DNA of 64,000 bases, taken from NCBI GenBank assembly GCA_903772945.1, contig CAICTM010000283.1, positions 17,249 to 81,248 on the forward strand, read 5' to 3'. Under the pieces are notes generated by a model. That model had not been told where the DNA came from. It did no database searches and saw only the letters and a program-made list of their open reading frames with translations. This document shows positions 46,977-57,985 of this stretch, one piece after another (positions within the stretch are counted from its first letter, which is position 1; every line of letters starts with the position of its first letter). Made by a program: the position numbers and the translations under genes. The stretch comes from Seminavis robusta (lineage: Eukaryota; Bacillariophyta; Bacillariophyceae; Naviculales; Naviculaceae).

Positions 46977-47358
46977 GACCGTCCGACGGTTTTCGACATG
47001 GATTTAAAAAAATTGAATTTGCCACGACTGACAACATCCTCTTAAACATCCTCTTAACATCCTCTTAAATCTTCAACATCCCCGTAAACATCCTCTTAAA
47101 TAAACATCCTCTTAACAGAATCCTCTTAAAGCTTCGAAACATCCTCTTAAGCCTTCATTGAAACACCATATGATTTCCTCTTATCACGAATGAACATCCT
47201 CTTAAATAAACATCCTTTTAACAACATACTCTTAAATACTCAACATCCTCTTAAACATCCTCCTAAATCTTCACATCCTCTTACATCCTCTTAACGAGAA
47301 CCAGCATTTCGAGTCAGTCGTGGCAGGTTTTAGCCGGAGCGAAAACCGTCGGACGGTT
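46977..47358. mobile_element. Foldback element with CATCCTCTTAA repeats
   Basis: 382 bp inserted within the left end of the 46949 element, flanked by CAG on both sides (46974-46976 and 47359-47361). Removing it restores the sequence found in the 25903 element. Ends are inverted repeats: accgtccgacggttttcg at left matches its reverse complement at right, and a second arm pair (tgccacgactgac / gtcagtcgtggca) lies inside. The interior is about 20 imperfect copies of catcctcttaaa (47035-47290). No ORF. Confidence 0.85.
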
Positions 47359-47489
47359 CAGAAGACAGATAGAAGAGGATCACATTTGAGATTGCTGCAA
47401 TACATGTACAAAGAGGAGAATCTGGAGGATCAGTAGGTAGACCACTGGCTAATACAGTACATCGACAATGACACAGAAGCATTAAATTT

Positions 47490-48188
47490 TCATTTACTGT
47501 AGCCGTATTTCTCTACAAGCCCTGGCAATATATTTTTCCGCCACCACAAACCCTTGCGAGCACAAATTACTTTGTCGAGTGATTCTTTAACCTGCTCAAG
47601 TTGTAGATCATGATGGGTTGCACTATCTTTCCTCTCTTGCACAATCTTCTTTCTATCATACGTATGTTGAAATATGTTGCACTCTGCTTCGTAGAAACCC
47701 GGATCCTTCGCATGGAGTTTCTGTTGCCTTTCGTCCCAATCATGCCTTAAGATTGCATGTTCTTTCTTTGCCTGTTCTGTGATGTCTGTAAGCTGAGCTT
47801 TCATCCATGCTCCATTTACAGAGGTTTCTAGGTCTTCAACACCACGTAGCTTCTGCAGCTTATGTCGCTCCATCTTCAGCTCAAGCTTTAGCTTGCTTAT
47901 TTCCAAAGCTCGATCAATCCAGCGCTTTCTTTCTTTGAAATCTTGTGTCTCAGCATCAAAAAATCCTTTGATCGAGCATCTGATCTGTTTCCTTTCTTGA
48001 TCCTTTATTTTGGCAATCTCTTTTTCTTCAATAGATTGTTGTTCTCGATGCTTCTGCATGAATTCTCTTTTGACTTTCAACTCTGCCTGCCGTTCCTCAT
48101 CTGTTTGTTGTGCCCGTTGCTTGTGTCTGGATCGCCGATTGGCTTCAATCTTCCTGCTGTAAGCAGGTGTTCCATACTTGACAGGCAT
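47490..48188 (-). CDS. Coiled-coil protein inside a TIR element
   Basis: Intact single-exon ORF, 232 aa, starting at ATG 48186-48188 (MPVKYGTPAYSRKIEA). Almost the whole protein is charged helix rich in K, E, R and Q. Phrases include RRSRHKQRAQQTDEERQAEL, SIEEKEIAKIKDQERKQ and ISKLKLELKMERHKLQKLRG. The C-terminal third has aromatic residues (KDPGFYEAECNIFQHTYD, KGLWWRKNILPGL). It lies wholly inside the element at 46949-48648, on the opposite strand to the left end as written. It shows no DDE motif or zinc finger, so it is either a captured host gene, an accessory element protein such as a DNA-binding partner, or chance. Its intact frame in a decayed neighbourhood is notable. Confidence 0.5.
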   Translation of the reverse strand: MPVKYGTPAYSRKIEANRRSRHKQRAQQTDEERQAELKVKREFMQKHREQQSIEEKEIAKIKDQERKQIRCSIKGFFDAETQDFKERKRWIDRALEISKLKLELKMERHKLQKLRGVEDLETSVNGAWMKAQLTDITEQAKKEHAILRHDWDERQQKLHAKDPGFYEAECNIFQHTYDRKKIVQERKDSATHHDLQLEQVKESLDKVICARKGLWWRKNILPGLVEKYGYSK

Positions 48189-48527
48189 GGTTGCTTTGTC
48201 ACCACAGTTCGTGTCGTGATGAATGGTCCTTGATGATGGGTGTTGTCTCTACAGGTAGCTGGCTGGTGCATGTTGAAGGGAGCTTACTATGCGGTTGATG
48301 GCTATTGTCGATATCAAAGGCTATTGCTGAGATCGATGGCTGTTGGTTCGATCCATGGTTGTTGGTTCGATCGATCGCTGCGGCAAGCGGCAAGTGTCGA
48401 GATTGATGGCTGTTGCCGATGGCTGTTGCCGATGGCTGTTGTGGTTGGATCAATGGCTGCGGGGCAAGTGGCATGCAAGTGGCATCAACTATGTAATCTT
48501 GACCCTATACCCTGGCTTCACCAAAAC

Positions 48528-48597
48528 GAGGGGGATCCCACAGACACAAAAGGAGGGGGATCCCACAGACAGGAAATGAGGGGGATCCCACAGACAC
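48528..48597. repeat. Short tandem repeat near element end
   Basis: Three copies of gagggggatcccacagacac-like units, inside the right end of the 46949 element. Confidence 0.85.
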
Positions 48598-48925
48598 TGC
48601 AGAGGCCTATTAAAGGGGTAGAGGGCTCAGGCAGATAGACTGCCGAGGTAATACCTTCTTCTGTAGCGCTTTTGTAAGACTTCTCCTTGGTTTTCAGATC
48701 TACCTGCTACTTCGAATCGATGTTAGCAGGTCCCAGTTACTCTTCTCTTCCGCTGGTAGCTAGATTCAGAGTGGCCCGTGTTGGGGATTCGCGATAAGGG
48801 ATTGAACCTGTACCTCTGTACTAGAATTTCATGCCAGTAGAAATACATACAGAGCCCACCCACTTTTTCAGTAGTATCTCAATAGCAAGTAACAACTACA
48901 AGAAAATAGAGGCAAAGCATTCAAC

Positions 48926-49873
48926 TTGATCCTAGGGCAGTGCACCCGACTATTAAAGGACAAGATGAAGCAGAACACGGACTACGATGACGTCCTGTTA
49001 AGATGCGACCCACTGGAGCTACGAAAAATGATCCATAAGACGATCATGGCCCAGACCGATGATAATTTTGTGTACCACACACTATTCCAACTGGAAAAAC
49101 AACTGTTGAATTTCCACCAAGGGAGCCTTACCGCTTCCGAATACCACGAGCAATTTACCACGAAAAAGGACATTGCAAAATCCGTGGGTATTTCCAAGCT
49201 ACACGACGCAGCCCTGCTGCATACGGCTAAACTACTCCACCCAGGCACCGAATACGCTGACCTGGGAGTCGCAGACCAGAGGAAAGTCTCGGCATACGCT
49301 GAAGAATGGTACTATAGCTACATCTTCTTAACAAATAGTTCAGCCAAAAATACCAAGCTTAAACAGAACCTGAGGGACGACTTTGCCAAAGGCACTGATA
49401 ACTATCCCCATACGTTACATGACGTATTACATCTCTTGGACAAACACACCAAGAGTAACACTCCACGACAGTCCACTTCCCACGGAAGCTCCTTTGCTCA
49501 GACAGCACAAGGCGGGAGAGGACGGGGTGGTGGCAGAGGAAAAGGCCGCGGAAACGCAGGCTATGACAAAGAATTCTGGAAAGATAAAGAATGCTTTACC
49601 TGCCACGAGAAAGGACATCCAGCCACGTACTGTCCTGACAAAAATAAAGATAAAGATAAAGACGACGACGACAAGTCGAAGTCGAGCAAGCGTAGCAAGT
49701 CAAGCACGTCGAGCAAGAAAAGCTCTAGTAGCAGCAAGACCTTAGCTGCTATCAGCAAAATTACATCATCGTTTCTGAAAACCTTTTGGATGCTGTCGAC
49801 GCTTGTGGCTACCATCCGTTCTGTGACCACTTCTATAGTGACCACCGTGCCTGCTTTGTTGACTTCGACTTGA
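48926..49873 (+). pseudogene. Retroelement gag-like ORF with zinc knuckle
   Basis: The frame is open from 48926, with the first ATG at 48965 (MKQNTDYDDVLLRC), giving 302 aa. The middle resembles copia/gypsy Gag proteins: FQLEKQLLNFHQGSLTASEY, a spacer with LHDVLHLLDKHT, then GGRGRGGGRGKGRGN and a CCHC zinc knuckle CFTCHEKGHPATYC (C-x2-C-x4-H-x4-C). A Lys/Ser-rich tail follows. The ORF ends before any protease, and the downstream frame resumes at 49927 as the RT part. The 5' portion that usually precedes this region is missing, so I treat it as truncated rather than a working gene. Confidence 0.7.
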
Positions 49874-49926
49874 AACAACTGTTCGGGTCTGATACCGCAG
49901 CTTTACCCAAGCCCTGTCAATGAAGG

Positions 49927-52900
49927 GTGCATTCCAAGAAACGCCACCAAGTCACCACCTACATCAAATCCAAGTACAGCTATCTTGACAATCATGGATT
50001 CTTTCAACGACTGTGGAGATTCAACCAGGCACCCACCCAGCAAGAGGCCGAGGCCTTGGACCAACTCCTACTCTCTGCAAGCCTCCACGCAGCCAAAAAG
50101 TGCCCGACCTATTCGCCCATTCCCAGTTCCCCAGCATTGACCCAGTTACGCTTGAAGTTCCAAGTCTTGACGATGGCCCTGCATGCACTCCAATGTAAGA
50201 ACGACATTACCAATCAGATTCGTCTCCGCATGGAGCGGATCTCCGATCCATCCTTTGAACTACCAACTTCATTGGAGGACTGCAAGAAATGAAAGAAGCA
50301 GGCCCGCAGGGAACTTCATGCAGCGGAGGTGGATGAGTGGAGAACACACAAGTTGCGCCAAGAGTACCAAATGGAACTCCAAGCACAATGCGAGTCTGAA
50401 GGAGACACAAGGTTGGCTAATGTGATGAAGCGCTTGCGCAACGCTGAAGCCACTCGGAGAGCATGGCAAAAGTGTGCACATACACGGGGTAAATGTCATG
50501 GTGCGGGACTGACAGCCTTGGAAGTCCCCCGAGACCCCACCGCGCCGCCAAAACAGTGTCAAGACTGGATGTATGTTGAGGATCCCGAGGAAATTGAACG
50601 CCATCTCCAGGCTCACCTCAAAAAGCATTTCCGGCAGGCTGAGGAGACAGAATTCCGATCCGACTCCACATTGCGGACCGATACAGACTTCTCCGCCAGT
50701 ACTGCTACCGCCGATGCAATCCTCGATGGAGAATACGACATTTGCCCATTCGAAATGTCATTTGCTACAGCAGTCCTCCTCAGGCACCTGGCTCGGGCTT
50801 GCGATGGTGAGATTCCACCAACATTGACAGAGGAACAGTTCGATGGGAAACTCAAGAGCTGGAATGAACGCACTACCACCTCTCCCTCTGGACAACACCT
50901 CGGTCATTGGAAATCACGTTTTGCGGAACACAGTCTCGACCCGAAGTCTGATGAAGGAAAGGAATTGGCAGAGTTTCAAACAAAGATCAAGCAGGCCCAC
51001 TTTAGGCTCCTCAACTTTGCTCTAGAACAGGGCTTTGCCTACTCTAGATGGAACAAAATTGTCAATACCCTCATCCCCAAGGATGAGGGTGGTTGCAAAA
51101 TCCATCGTCTGCGAGTCATCCATATCTTTGAAGCCGACTATAACCTGCTTCTAGGAGTGAAGTGGCGTGAACTCCTCCATCATGCCTCCAACCAAGGGCT
51201 GATCAACACCAGGCAATTCGGTTCCGTCCCAGGGAGGTCAGCAATTGATCTCTGTTATATGGAGGAACTAGAGTACGAAGTATCACGCTGTTGCTTGCAC
51301 CCCCTAATCAAGAATGACAATGACGCAGCAGCGTGCTATGACAGGATTCTAATGTACATTGCCAGTCTTGCAAGCCGGAAGATGGGAATGCCGGTACGTG
51401 TCTGTAAAGTGAATGGAATGAATCTGGAACAGGCCCAGTACCATATCAAGACCACTCTGGGAACGTCAGTCACGTTTCTCGGTCATACCGAGGAGGATCC
51501 CTGGCACGGGTCTGGACAAGGAGCTGGTAACTCCCCAGCCTTATGCACTATTTGATTGTTTCGAGCCCTATGCGACTGGCGCCACCTTTGCCAGCCCAGA
51601 CGGATCAAAGCGGGTCAAGCTATTCATGACAGGGTTTGTTGATGATACGAATTCTAGAACGAATTGCTTTCTTACCAACACTATTCCCTCAGTGCAGGTA
51701 CTGGTGGACAAGGCAACAAAAGACGCTCAATGGTGGAATGATCTTTTGTGGTCGTCGGGTGGCAAGCTGGAGGCTTCGAAGTGTTCCTTTCATCATCTCC
51801 GATATGAGTTCAGACCCAGTGGCGAACCAAAGCTCATCTCGGGGACTGACTTTACATCATCAATCAAGGTGACATCCACTGATGGGATAGTCACGCCGAT
51901 CAAACCAGTCGACAACTACAAAGATCACAAGTCACTGGGATGTTTCAAAGGCCCGGCTGGAAATCTCACAGCACAGAAAGCAGCTCTGATCAAGAAATGC
52001 ACCCATTATACTAGGGTTCTGAAAGGGTCTCCCCTGAATCGACGAGAAGCCAACATGTTCTATCGCAGCATCTTTCTTTCGAGTGTGGGTTACTGCTTGG
52101 AGACAACTTTCTTCAAGGATGTCGATCTTGATACAATTGAATCGGCTCCACGCCGAGCTGCACTTCAGAAGATGGGGTATCGATCGAATACTGCAAAAGT
52201 CATTTGCTATGGTTCCTGTAAGCTGGGGGGTATTGAAATGTTTCGACTCGCCGACAAGCAGGGAATCGGGGTCATCCAGCAGTTCCTAAAGCACTGGAGG
52301 ACCAGGTGCACTGACATCGGAGACCTAAGTGAAGTTACATACGCATGGTTGCAATTCCATGCCGGAATTGGCCGGCCCATCCTTGAGGATCTCGAAATCG
52401 ATTGTCATCTCCCAGTAGGGCTTTTTCAATGCATGCGAAGGTTCCTTCAATCCGTTGGAGGCACAATTGAAGTCCACAACCCTCACATTCCGCCATTGTA
52501 GCGCGAGCACGATTCCTACATTATGGATTGGGTGGGGTGGTATGGGAATTTCTCGGAGGCAGATTTGAAACGAATCAACTATGTGCGTCTGTACTTTCAA
52601 GTTGTCACGGTAGCAGACATCACCACGGCATGTGGCACATACATCCGGGAGGAGTTCTGGCATGGCTTTTCCAGTCCTCTGATGCCTCGCACCATCTACT
52701 TCAAAAGGTTTCAAGATCGACCCAAGGACCCCAGGACTTGGTGGTTGTGGAGGAAAGCGTTATCCCTGTTCGCTCCGAATCTGACGCTGGATGTACCCCT
52801 GGGGAGGTGGCTCGTCTCTGCTGACAAGCTCCGCATGCGACACAGATTCTTCTACGAGGTTGATGCCAACGTCGTCTATCAGCAAGTTGATAATGAGGAG

Positions 52901-53632
52901 TCCGAATTCTGGATGTTCCAACATCCAGTCCCGAACAAGGAAAGGACAGTTCATCGCTGGGAGTTCGGAGATGAGACCTACCTGGACGCCAGCATTCTAC
53001 ACAACTCGGTGCCACTGGATCCCTACTTCCCCCGATCTTGCACCTCTGTTCAACCAGACTCTGGAAAGCGGCGAGTCCTAGACCTGACCCTCTTCAACAA
53101 GCGTGAGACAGTGGTAGTTGGTAGTGGTTTCACAGCAGGCATTCCTGCTCGTCCACTACCACCCACACCGACAACATTTGAGGATTTCCTTGCCACTTTG
53201 GAGCCCTGGGAAACAGCTCTCTATGACGAGCTTGAATGGATGGTGGACGCTTACTCCGTCCTACAGATTGTCACAGCCATGCCCTTCTGGGTGGCGAGTG
53301 ATGGGGCTGCAGACATTGACGCCGGTAAGGCGAGTTTTGCTTGGGTTCTGGCAGACAATCGCGGTCAGATTGTGCTTCGGTGCTCTGGTCCAGTTTTTGG
53401 TATGGTTCCGACTTCCTACAGGGCGGAGGCTTATGGCATTCTATCCCCCACTTGCCTTCTTCGGCGATTGCTGGAGTTCTATGACCAGACCATCATGAAG
53501 AATTATGTTCACCTATGCGACAATGAATCTGTCACAAACAAGTGTGCTGGGTGTCTGGATTACGAGGGCTGGTACCCCAATGATTCCTTGAACTCCGACT
53601 GGGATGTCTTGCAGCAGATCGAGGAATCGTAA
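49927..53632 (+). pseudogene. Reverse transcriptase-RNase H gene, broken
   Basis: Segments 49927-51555, about 51548-52501 and 52523-53632 read as one polyprotein. RT palm signatures are present: motif A NDNDAAACYDRI (about 51313), motif B-like GAGNSPALCT (about 51520) and motif C FVDDT (about 51633). An RNase H domain follows with Asp in ASDGAADIDAG, Glu in YRAEAYG and Asp in CDNESV. Three lesions break it: TGA at 50290-50292, a frame change near 51550 that removes a few residues after motif B, and TAG at 52499-52501. The 3' end is cut at 53632 by the LTR of the gypsy-type element. Integrase was not seen. FVDDT with a cYDRI motif A is typical of an RT family abundant in diatom genomes whose class I cannot assign. 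Confidence 0.8.
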
Positions 53633-54110
53633 TGCAATACACGGCTCTTAGCCTTATTCGCGACTCGATCCTAGATAGGGTCTGAGTTCGACTCATGACG
53701 TAGTCCTTCGCGAATAGTCATTGGAGACAGGGTTCTCAATGACCGCTCTAGTCATACTAGGTTGATGATGAAACATCGCTCTAGATATTTAGCCAGCGTG
53801 GAGTACTTCCACGCTACTAGATAAATGCTAGACGAATCTTCCACGCGTTCCGTTTTTGGATCGTGGAGTGAGTAGGATTGCTACCGCAACCTACTCTATC
53901 ACACTCTACAGTCTCCCGCGGGAGTTCAGATCTACGATCCTTTGATTGTGGATCTCTCTCGTTGATTAGTTTTCATAGCTTTCTAATCCTCTCATAACTT
54001 TCATTCTCTCAAACTCAAAACACTCGAAAGATCTTTACACTAGCTTTTAGCGTAGTGCATTTTGTTAACAAACACAATAGCTTTCAGCTACCCTCAACCT
54101 ATTCCTCACC

Positions 54111-54746
54111 ATGAAGATTGCCAAAGACGCATACACCAGCTTCGAGTCTAAGCTGCGCGACAAACCAATCCTTCCTCTCATCGACCTCGACGATGAATGC
54201 GAAATCGACGATTCTCGCTCTACCACCTACAAACTTCGCACTGTTCCAGCAGATGCTAACAGCGCCAAGTACACCTTCAAGGTCCAAATCATCAATGGAT
54301 CTGAGACTCCACGTCAGACCATCAAGTGGGCTGGACGTATGGAGAAGGTCTTCGTCGGGCTTGCCATTGCTACGCCTGGCGACAAACACAACCTCCTCAA
54401 GGAGATGACTTCTAGCTCTGCCAAGAGCAGTTACGAATCTAGCTGTGCAGGCCATCGTGAAATACGTTGGAATGCCTTGCGCCAGATTGCAGTCAACGGG
54501 ATTGCTCCACGCGATGTACGTGGCGGCGAAGACGAAGCCGCTTTCCAAGTACGTTTCCAGGCTGCCTGGAACGGAGCAGCTCAGCCTGCTTTGGACGATG
54601 CTGACATTACGTTTGGCATAAATGCCTGTATCGAAGCGGTCTGTCCCTACAAGGCTCTTGAAAAGCAGAAACGCTTCATGCGCCGCAAGATGCGTAAGCC
54701 TGCTGATATGTCTACTGGGCTTATGTCAACAACCTCAGTCGGATGA
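54111..54746 (+). CDS. Gag-like protein of gypsy-type element
   Basis: 211 aa from ATG 54111, about 50 bp after the left LTR. It begins MKIAKDAYTSFESKLRDKP, followed by TYKLRTVPADANSAKYTFKV, QTIKWAGRMEKVFVG and an alpha-helical second half (EDEAAFQVRFQAAWNGAA, KQKRFMRRKMRKPADM). Position and composition mark it as the first ORF of the element, presumably the capsid protein. The frame closes at TGA 54744-54746, earlier than expected; related sense (basic KKRK-like and acidic stretches) continues downstream in other frames to about 55420. There is no zinc knuckle in the retained part. Confidence 0.6.
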   Translation: MKIAKDAYTSFESKLRDKPILPLIDLDDECEIDDSRSTTYKLRTVPADANSAKYTFKVQIINGSETPRQTIKWAGRMEKVFVGLAIATPGDKHNLLKEMTSSSAKSSYESSCAGHREIRWNALRQIAVNGIAPRDVRGGEDEAAFQVRFQAAWNGAAQPALDDADITFGINACIEAVCPYKALEKQKRFMRRKMRKPADMSTGLMSTTSVG

Positions 54747-55420
54747 ACACCGATGAACTTCCTCGTCTACCAAACCTTTTGGACCCAACCAAACGTTGAA
54801 CCATGACGAAGCATTGACATTGTTTGTCATGGAATCCACGCTCGTGGATGAAGAAGATGGACGAACACGACTTCGATCCTTTCTCAGCTCCTATCGGAGA
54901 AACCATTGATTCTGCGAACGCATGGAATCCTCCGAAGACTTTGACAAGGCGGTGATGCCAAGCAAGCTCCTTCGAAGAAGAACAACAGCAAGAAGTAACA
55001 GTCTACTCGCAACAACGACCATCTTCCAAACGAAGAAAAGTGGTGTGATTACCACGAGTCCAGCACTCAACACTGCTGACTGCATGACTCTGAAGAAGCT
55101 CAAGGCCAAGTCTCAGTCCTCTCTGACAACGATAACAAGCCAGCGTACAACAAAAACAAGACTTGGAAACGCAAGTCCGCGACCCCAAACCTACACCAAA
55201 AAGGAACTCTCTGTCCTCATGAAGAAGTTTCCAACGCTGCGGTAAAGGCTGATCGCAAGAAGAAAAGCGAATGCAACCATGTTGCCAAACGCAAGTCAGA
55301 CAACTCCGACAACGAGGACGACTCCTCTGTTGGATCCATCAACATGATGGACAAGAAAATGGCTGCCGTTGACAAGGCGCTTGCCGAATTCGACTTCAAT
55401 CATTCGGATGGAGAGATCTC

Positions 55421-57340
55421 CGTCTGAGGATTAGGCCAGGATGATGATTCAACGGAACCATGTTCCGATTTCTCATACTAAGTGATGAAGATATCTCACT
55501 AAATAGTAAACAAGATTTGTTTGCAACTAACGAAGTCTACGACCACTCAACTAGACACTGACGATCTGTTACGCATCGTTAACTTCGTCCATGCCAATCA
55601 ACTCATCAACGTCGCAAACAAGAGACCTCGAAACTATCGTCTATGTTAGATTAACAAGACGAGAGAAAGGGAAACAAAAACCCGTTACACTCTTTGCTTA
55701 CTGGATACAGAAGCATCCGGAACTTTAATTACTCAAACTCATCTAAGAGTTTACTCATGAAGAATTGGGGCGTCCAAACATTCGGACTGCTTCTATGAAG
55801 GAATGAAACCCCGCACGAAGTGTAAGGGCACACTCGCGATTCCTGAGTTCACGATGATAGAATTATCAAATGGAATTTAACGTCACCAAAAACTTGGGGG
55901 CGCAAGACGTGATCATAGTCAAGACACTCTCTCGACTAAGAATCAAGTTTGATTTCACTCCATGTCATTGGGGTGGAACCAGCATTTTTCCCGGCGAAAG
56001 AGAGCAATACCAATAGAAAGGAGACTTCTCCATTTCCGATCCTGCAGCTGTCAGCGACAATGCAGTAGTCTCAAGAAGATTCTTGATACGACATACGAAC
56101 AAATAGACTTAAGCAGATTGCCAGAGTCGAAACCCGTAAATAAGGAAGAGCAAGAACTGCCTCATGCCTTTTCAACCAAGTGCTTCGACCCAGTCGAGAT
56201 ACTTTGGGAGAGTTGCGAATGGAGACTACGAAGTAGAACTTCGTCCCGACGTTAAATTCCTATTACACTAGGCTCACCCTACTCACGGGTCCAATACCAA
56301 CACTCTAAGAAGGAGGTTGAAGCTCTGCAAGACAGGAGTACTCAAGAAGGTAATCGTTCCAAGTGGGCGCACCAACTTTACATTCCCAAGAAAGAGGATC
56401 TGACGATTCATCTCTGATCTTCGGAACCGAACAAGATCAAGCGGAAGCCTTATCTATCCCAAAATACAGGACATGCTCTGAACCTAGATGGATTCAAGTA
56501 CGCTACTAGTCTAGACCTGAACGTGGGACACTACACATCGAGCTGTCCCTCACTCGAAGCAACACTGTACCATCGTACTCCCGAAGGGAAAGCACGAGTA
56601 CCAGAGGTTGCCAATGGGCCTATGTAATAGTCCCGACATCTTCCAAAGGAAGATGAAAACACACATGCATGACTTAGACAATGTCCGTGCATACATTGAT
56701 GATCAACTCATCCTAACTAACAACGATCTGGTAGATCACGTTGAATAGTTAGATGAATTTTTCCAAAGACTTCAAGAAGTCGGAATCAAAATCAACACTA
56801 CCAAGTTCTTCCTTTCGAGGAAGGCCTTGAGTATCTAGACCATTGGACTACTCGAGAAGGAATCCAACCCTTAACTACAGGACAATAGATGCAATCCAGC
56901 TATCGCTCCTCCTACGAACAAGAAGGAACTTCGTGGATTCATTGGACCAATGAACTACCAAGGTCTGCTCCAAGTCAGCAGACGAAGTAACCATCGTTCT
57001 AAGACAGACGTGGGTTACCCAGTTTCCATGACCAACCGAGGTTGTCATGGACAAAGAACGTGAGTTCCGTGCAGAGGTCGAGAAGACTCTCCGGGATGAA
57101 CATGGGCTTCGTCGCAAGTTCACGCGCGTCAATCGTGACAAGATTCACAACATCCGTTTCGAAGCAAACTGGAAACACATCAAGGAACGTCGCCAGCGAC
57201 TTATCCAGATAGAACGCGACACGTGTCCCTCATCAACACCATGTCAACGATACTATGATGATTCATCAGTATCAGCACCGCTAATACGGTCAGCCAAAGC
57301 ACAAAGGTCCTTACCACACAGACCGAGTCAATAACAATGG
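55421..57340 (+). pseudogene. Gypsy pol remnant
   Basis: Short fragments in all three plus frames. The clearest RT pieces are YATSLDLNVGHYT (about 56497), the catalytic-region RAYIDDQLILTNND (about 56690) and EYLDHWTTREGIQPL (about 56828), then ELRGFIGPMNYQ-like (about 56922). At 57047-57334 an ORF has EREFRAEVEKTLRDEHG, possibly an integrase-end remnant. Stops and frameshifts occur every 50-150 bp, so no protein can be made. Confidence 0.7.
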
Positions 57341-57985
57341 CACTGTACGGCTCCGACATACTACCGCCAGTAGCGGCACAGTCTACCAGACTTGGAACAT
57401 AAGGTATTTACACCCATACAAGGCCTGATCCCCTGTAGGATTGCCATCGTGCGACGCACATGTCTACATCCAATCTCCGGAGAGTGCCCCGCACTTTAAT
57501 TCATATGTTCTCCTTGTCCGACTGATGTCGTGCCTTCCGTGACCCTTGTCAGGGGGCGAATGCAATACACGGCTCTTAGCCTTATTCGCGACTCGATCCT
57601 AGATAGGGTTTGAGTTAGACTCATGACTGAGTCTTTCGTGAATAGTCACTGAGACAGGGTTCTCATGACCGCTAGTCATACTAGGTCGATGGTGAAACAT
57701 CGCGCTAGATATTTAGCTTGCGTGGAGAGATTCCACGCTACTAGATAAATGCTAGACGAATCTGACAACGCGTTCCGTTTTTGGATCGTGGAATGAGTAG
57801 GATTGCTACCGCAAACCTACTCTATCACACTCTACAGTCTCCCGCGGGAGTTCAGATCTACGATCCTTTGATTGTGGATCTCTCTCGTTGATTAGTTTTC
57901 ATAGCTTTCTAATCCTCTCATAACTTTCATTCTCTCAAACTCAAAACACTCGAAAGATCTTTACACTAGCTTTTAGCGTAGTGCA

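Larger units (their letters stand above)
46949..48648. mobile_element. TIR element carrying a coiled-coil ORF
   Basis: 1.7 kb flanked by TAA on both sides (46946-46948 and 48649-48651). The left end starts gtcagcgggagctgcgatac then cctcggcag; the right end closes ctgccgagg. Both ends, plus a following gacagatagaag...gagattgc stretch, match the 469-bp element nested in the copia LTR at 25903-26371. This is therefore the longer relative. It contains the ORF at 47490-48188, tandem repeats near the right end, and a foldback insertion at the left end. TAA target duplication fits PIF/Harbinger-type elements, but no DDE transposase is seen. Confidence 0.75.
53633..57985 (+). mobile_element. Ty3/gypsy-type LTR element, decayed
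   Basis: LTRs at 53633-54059 (427 bp) and 57561-57985 (425 bp), both starting TGCAATACACGG and ending GTAGTGCA, differ by scattered substitutions and small indels. A purine tract agggggcgaa precedes the right LTR. Inside are a Gag-like ORF, then RT fragments in gypsy order. The 5 bp outside the LTRs differ (cgtaa and cgagg), so there is no target duplication. The left LTR ends the RNase H frame of the upstream element and the right LTR abuts a 5'-truncated ORF. Confidence 0.85.

Noticed and set aside
47035-47290. CATCCTCTTAA array as a CRISPR or satellite
   Set aside because: There are no spacers of constant size, and the array is confined between the inverted arms of one element.
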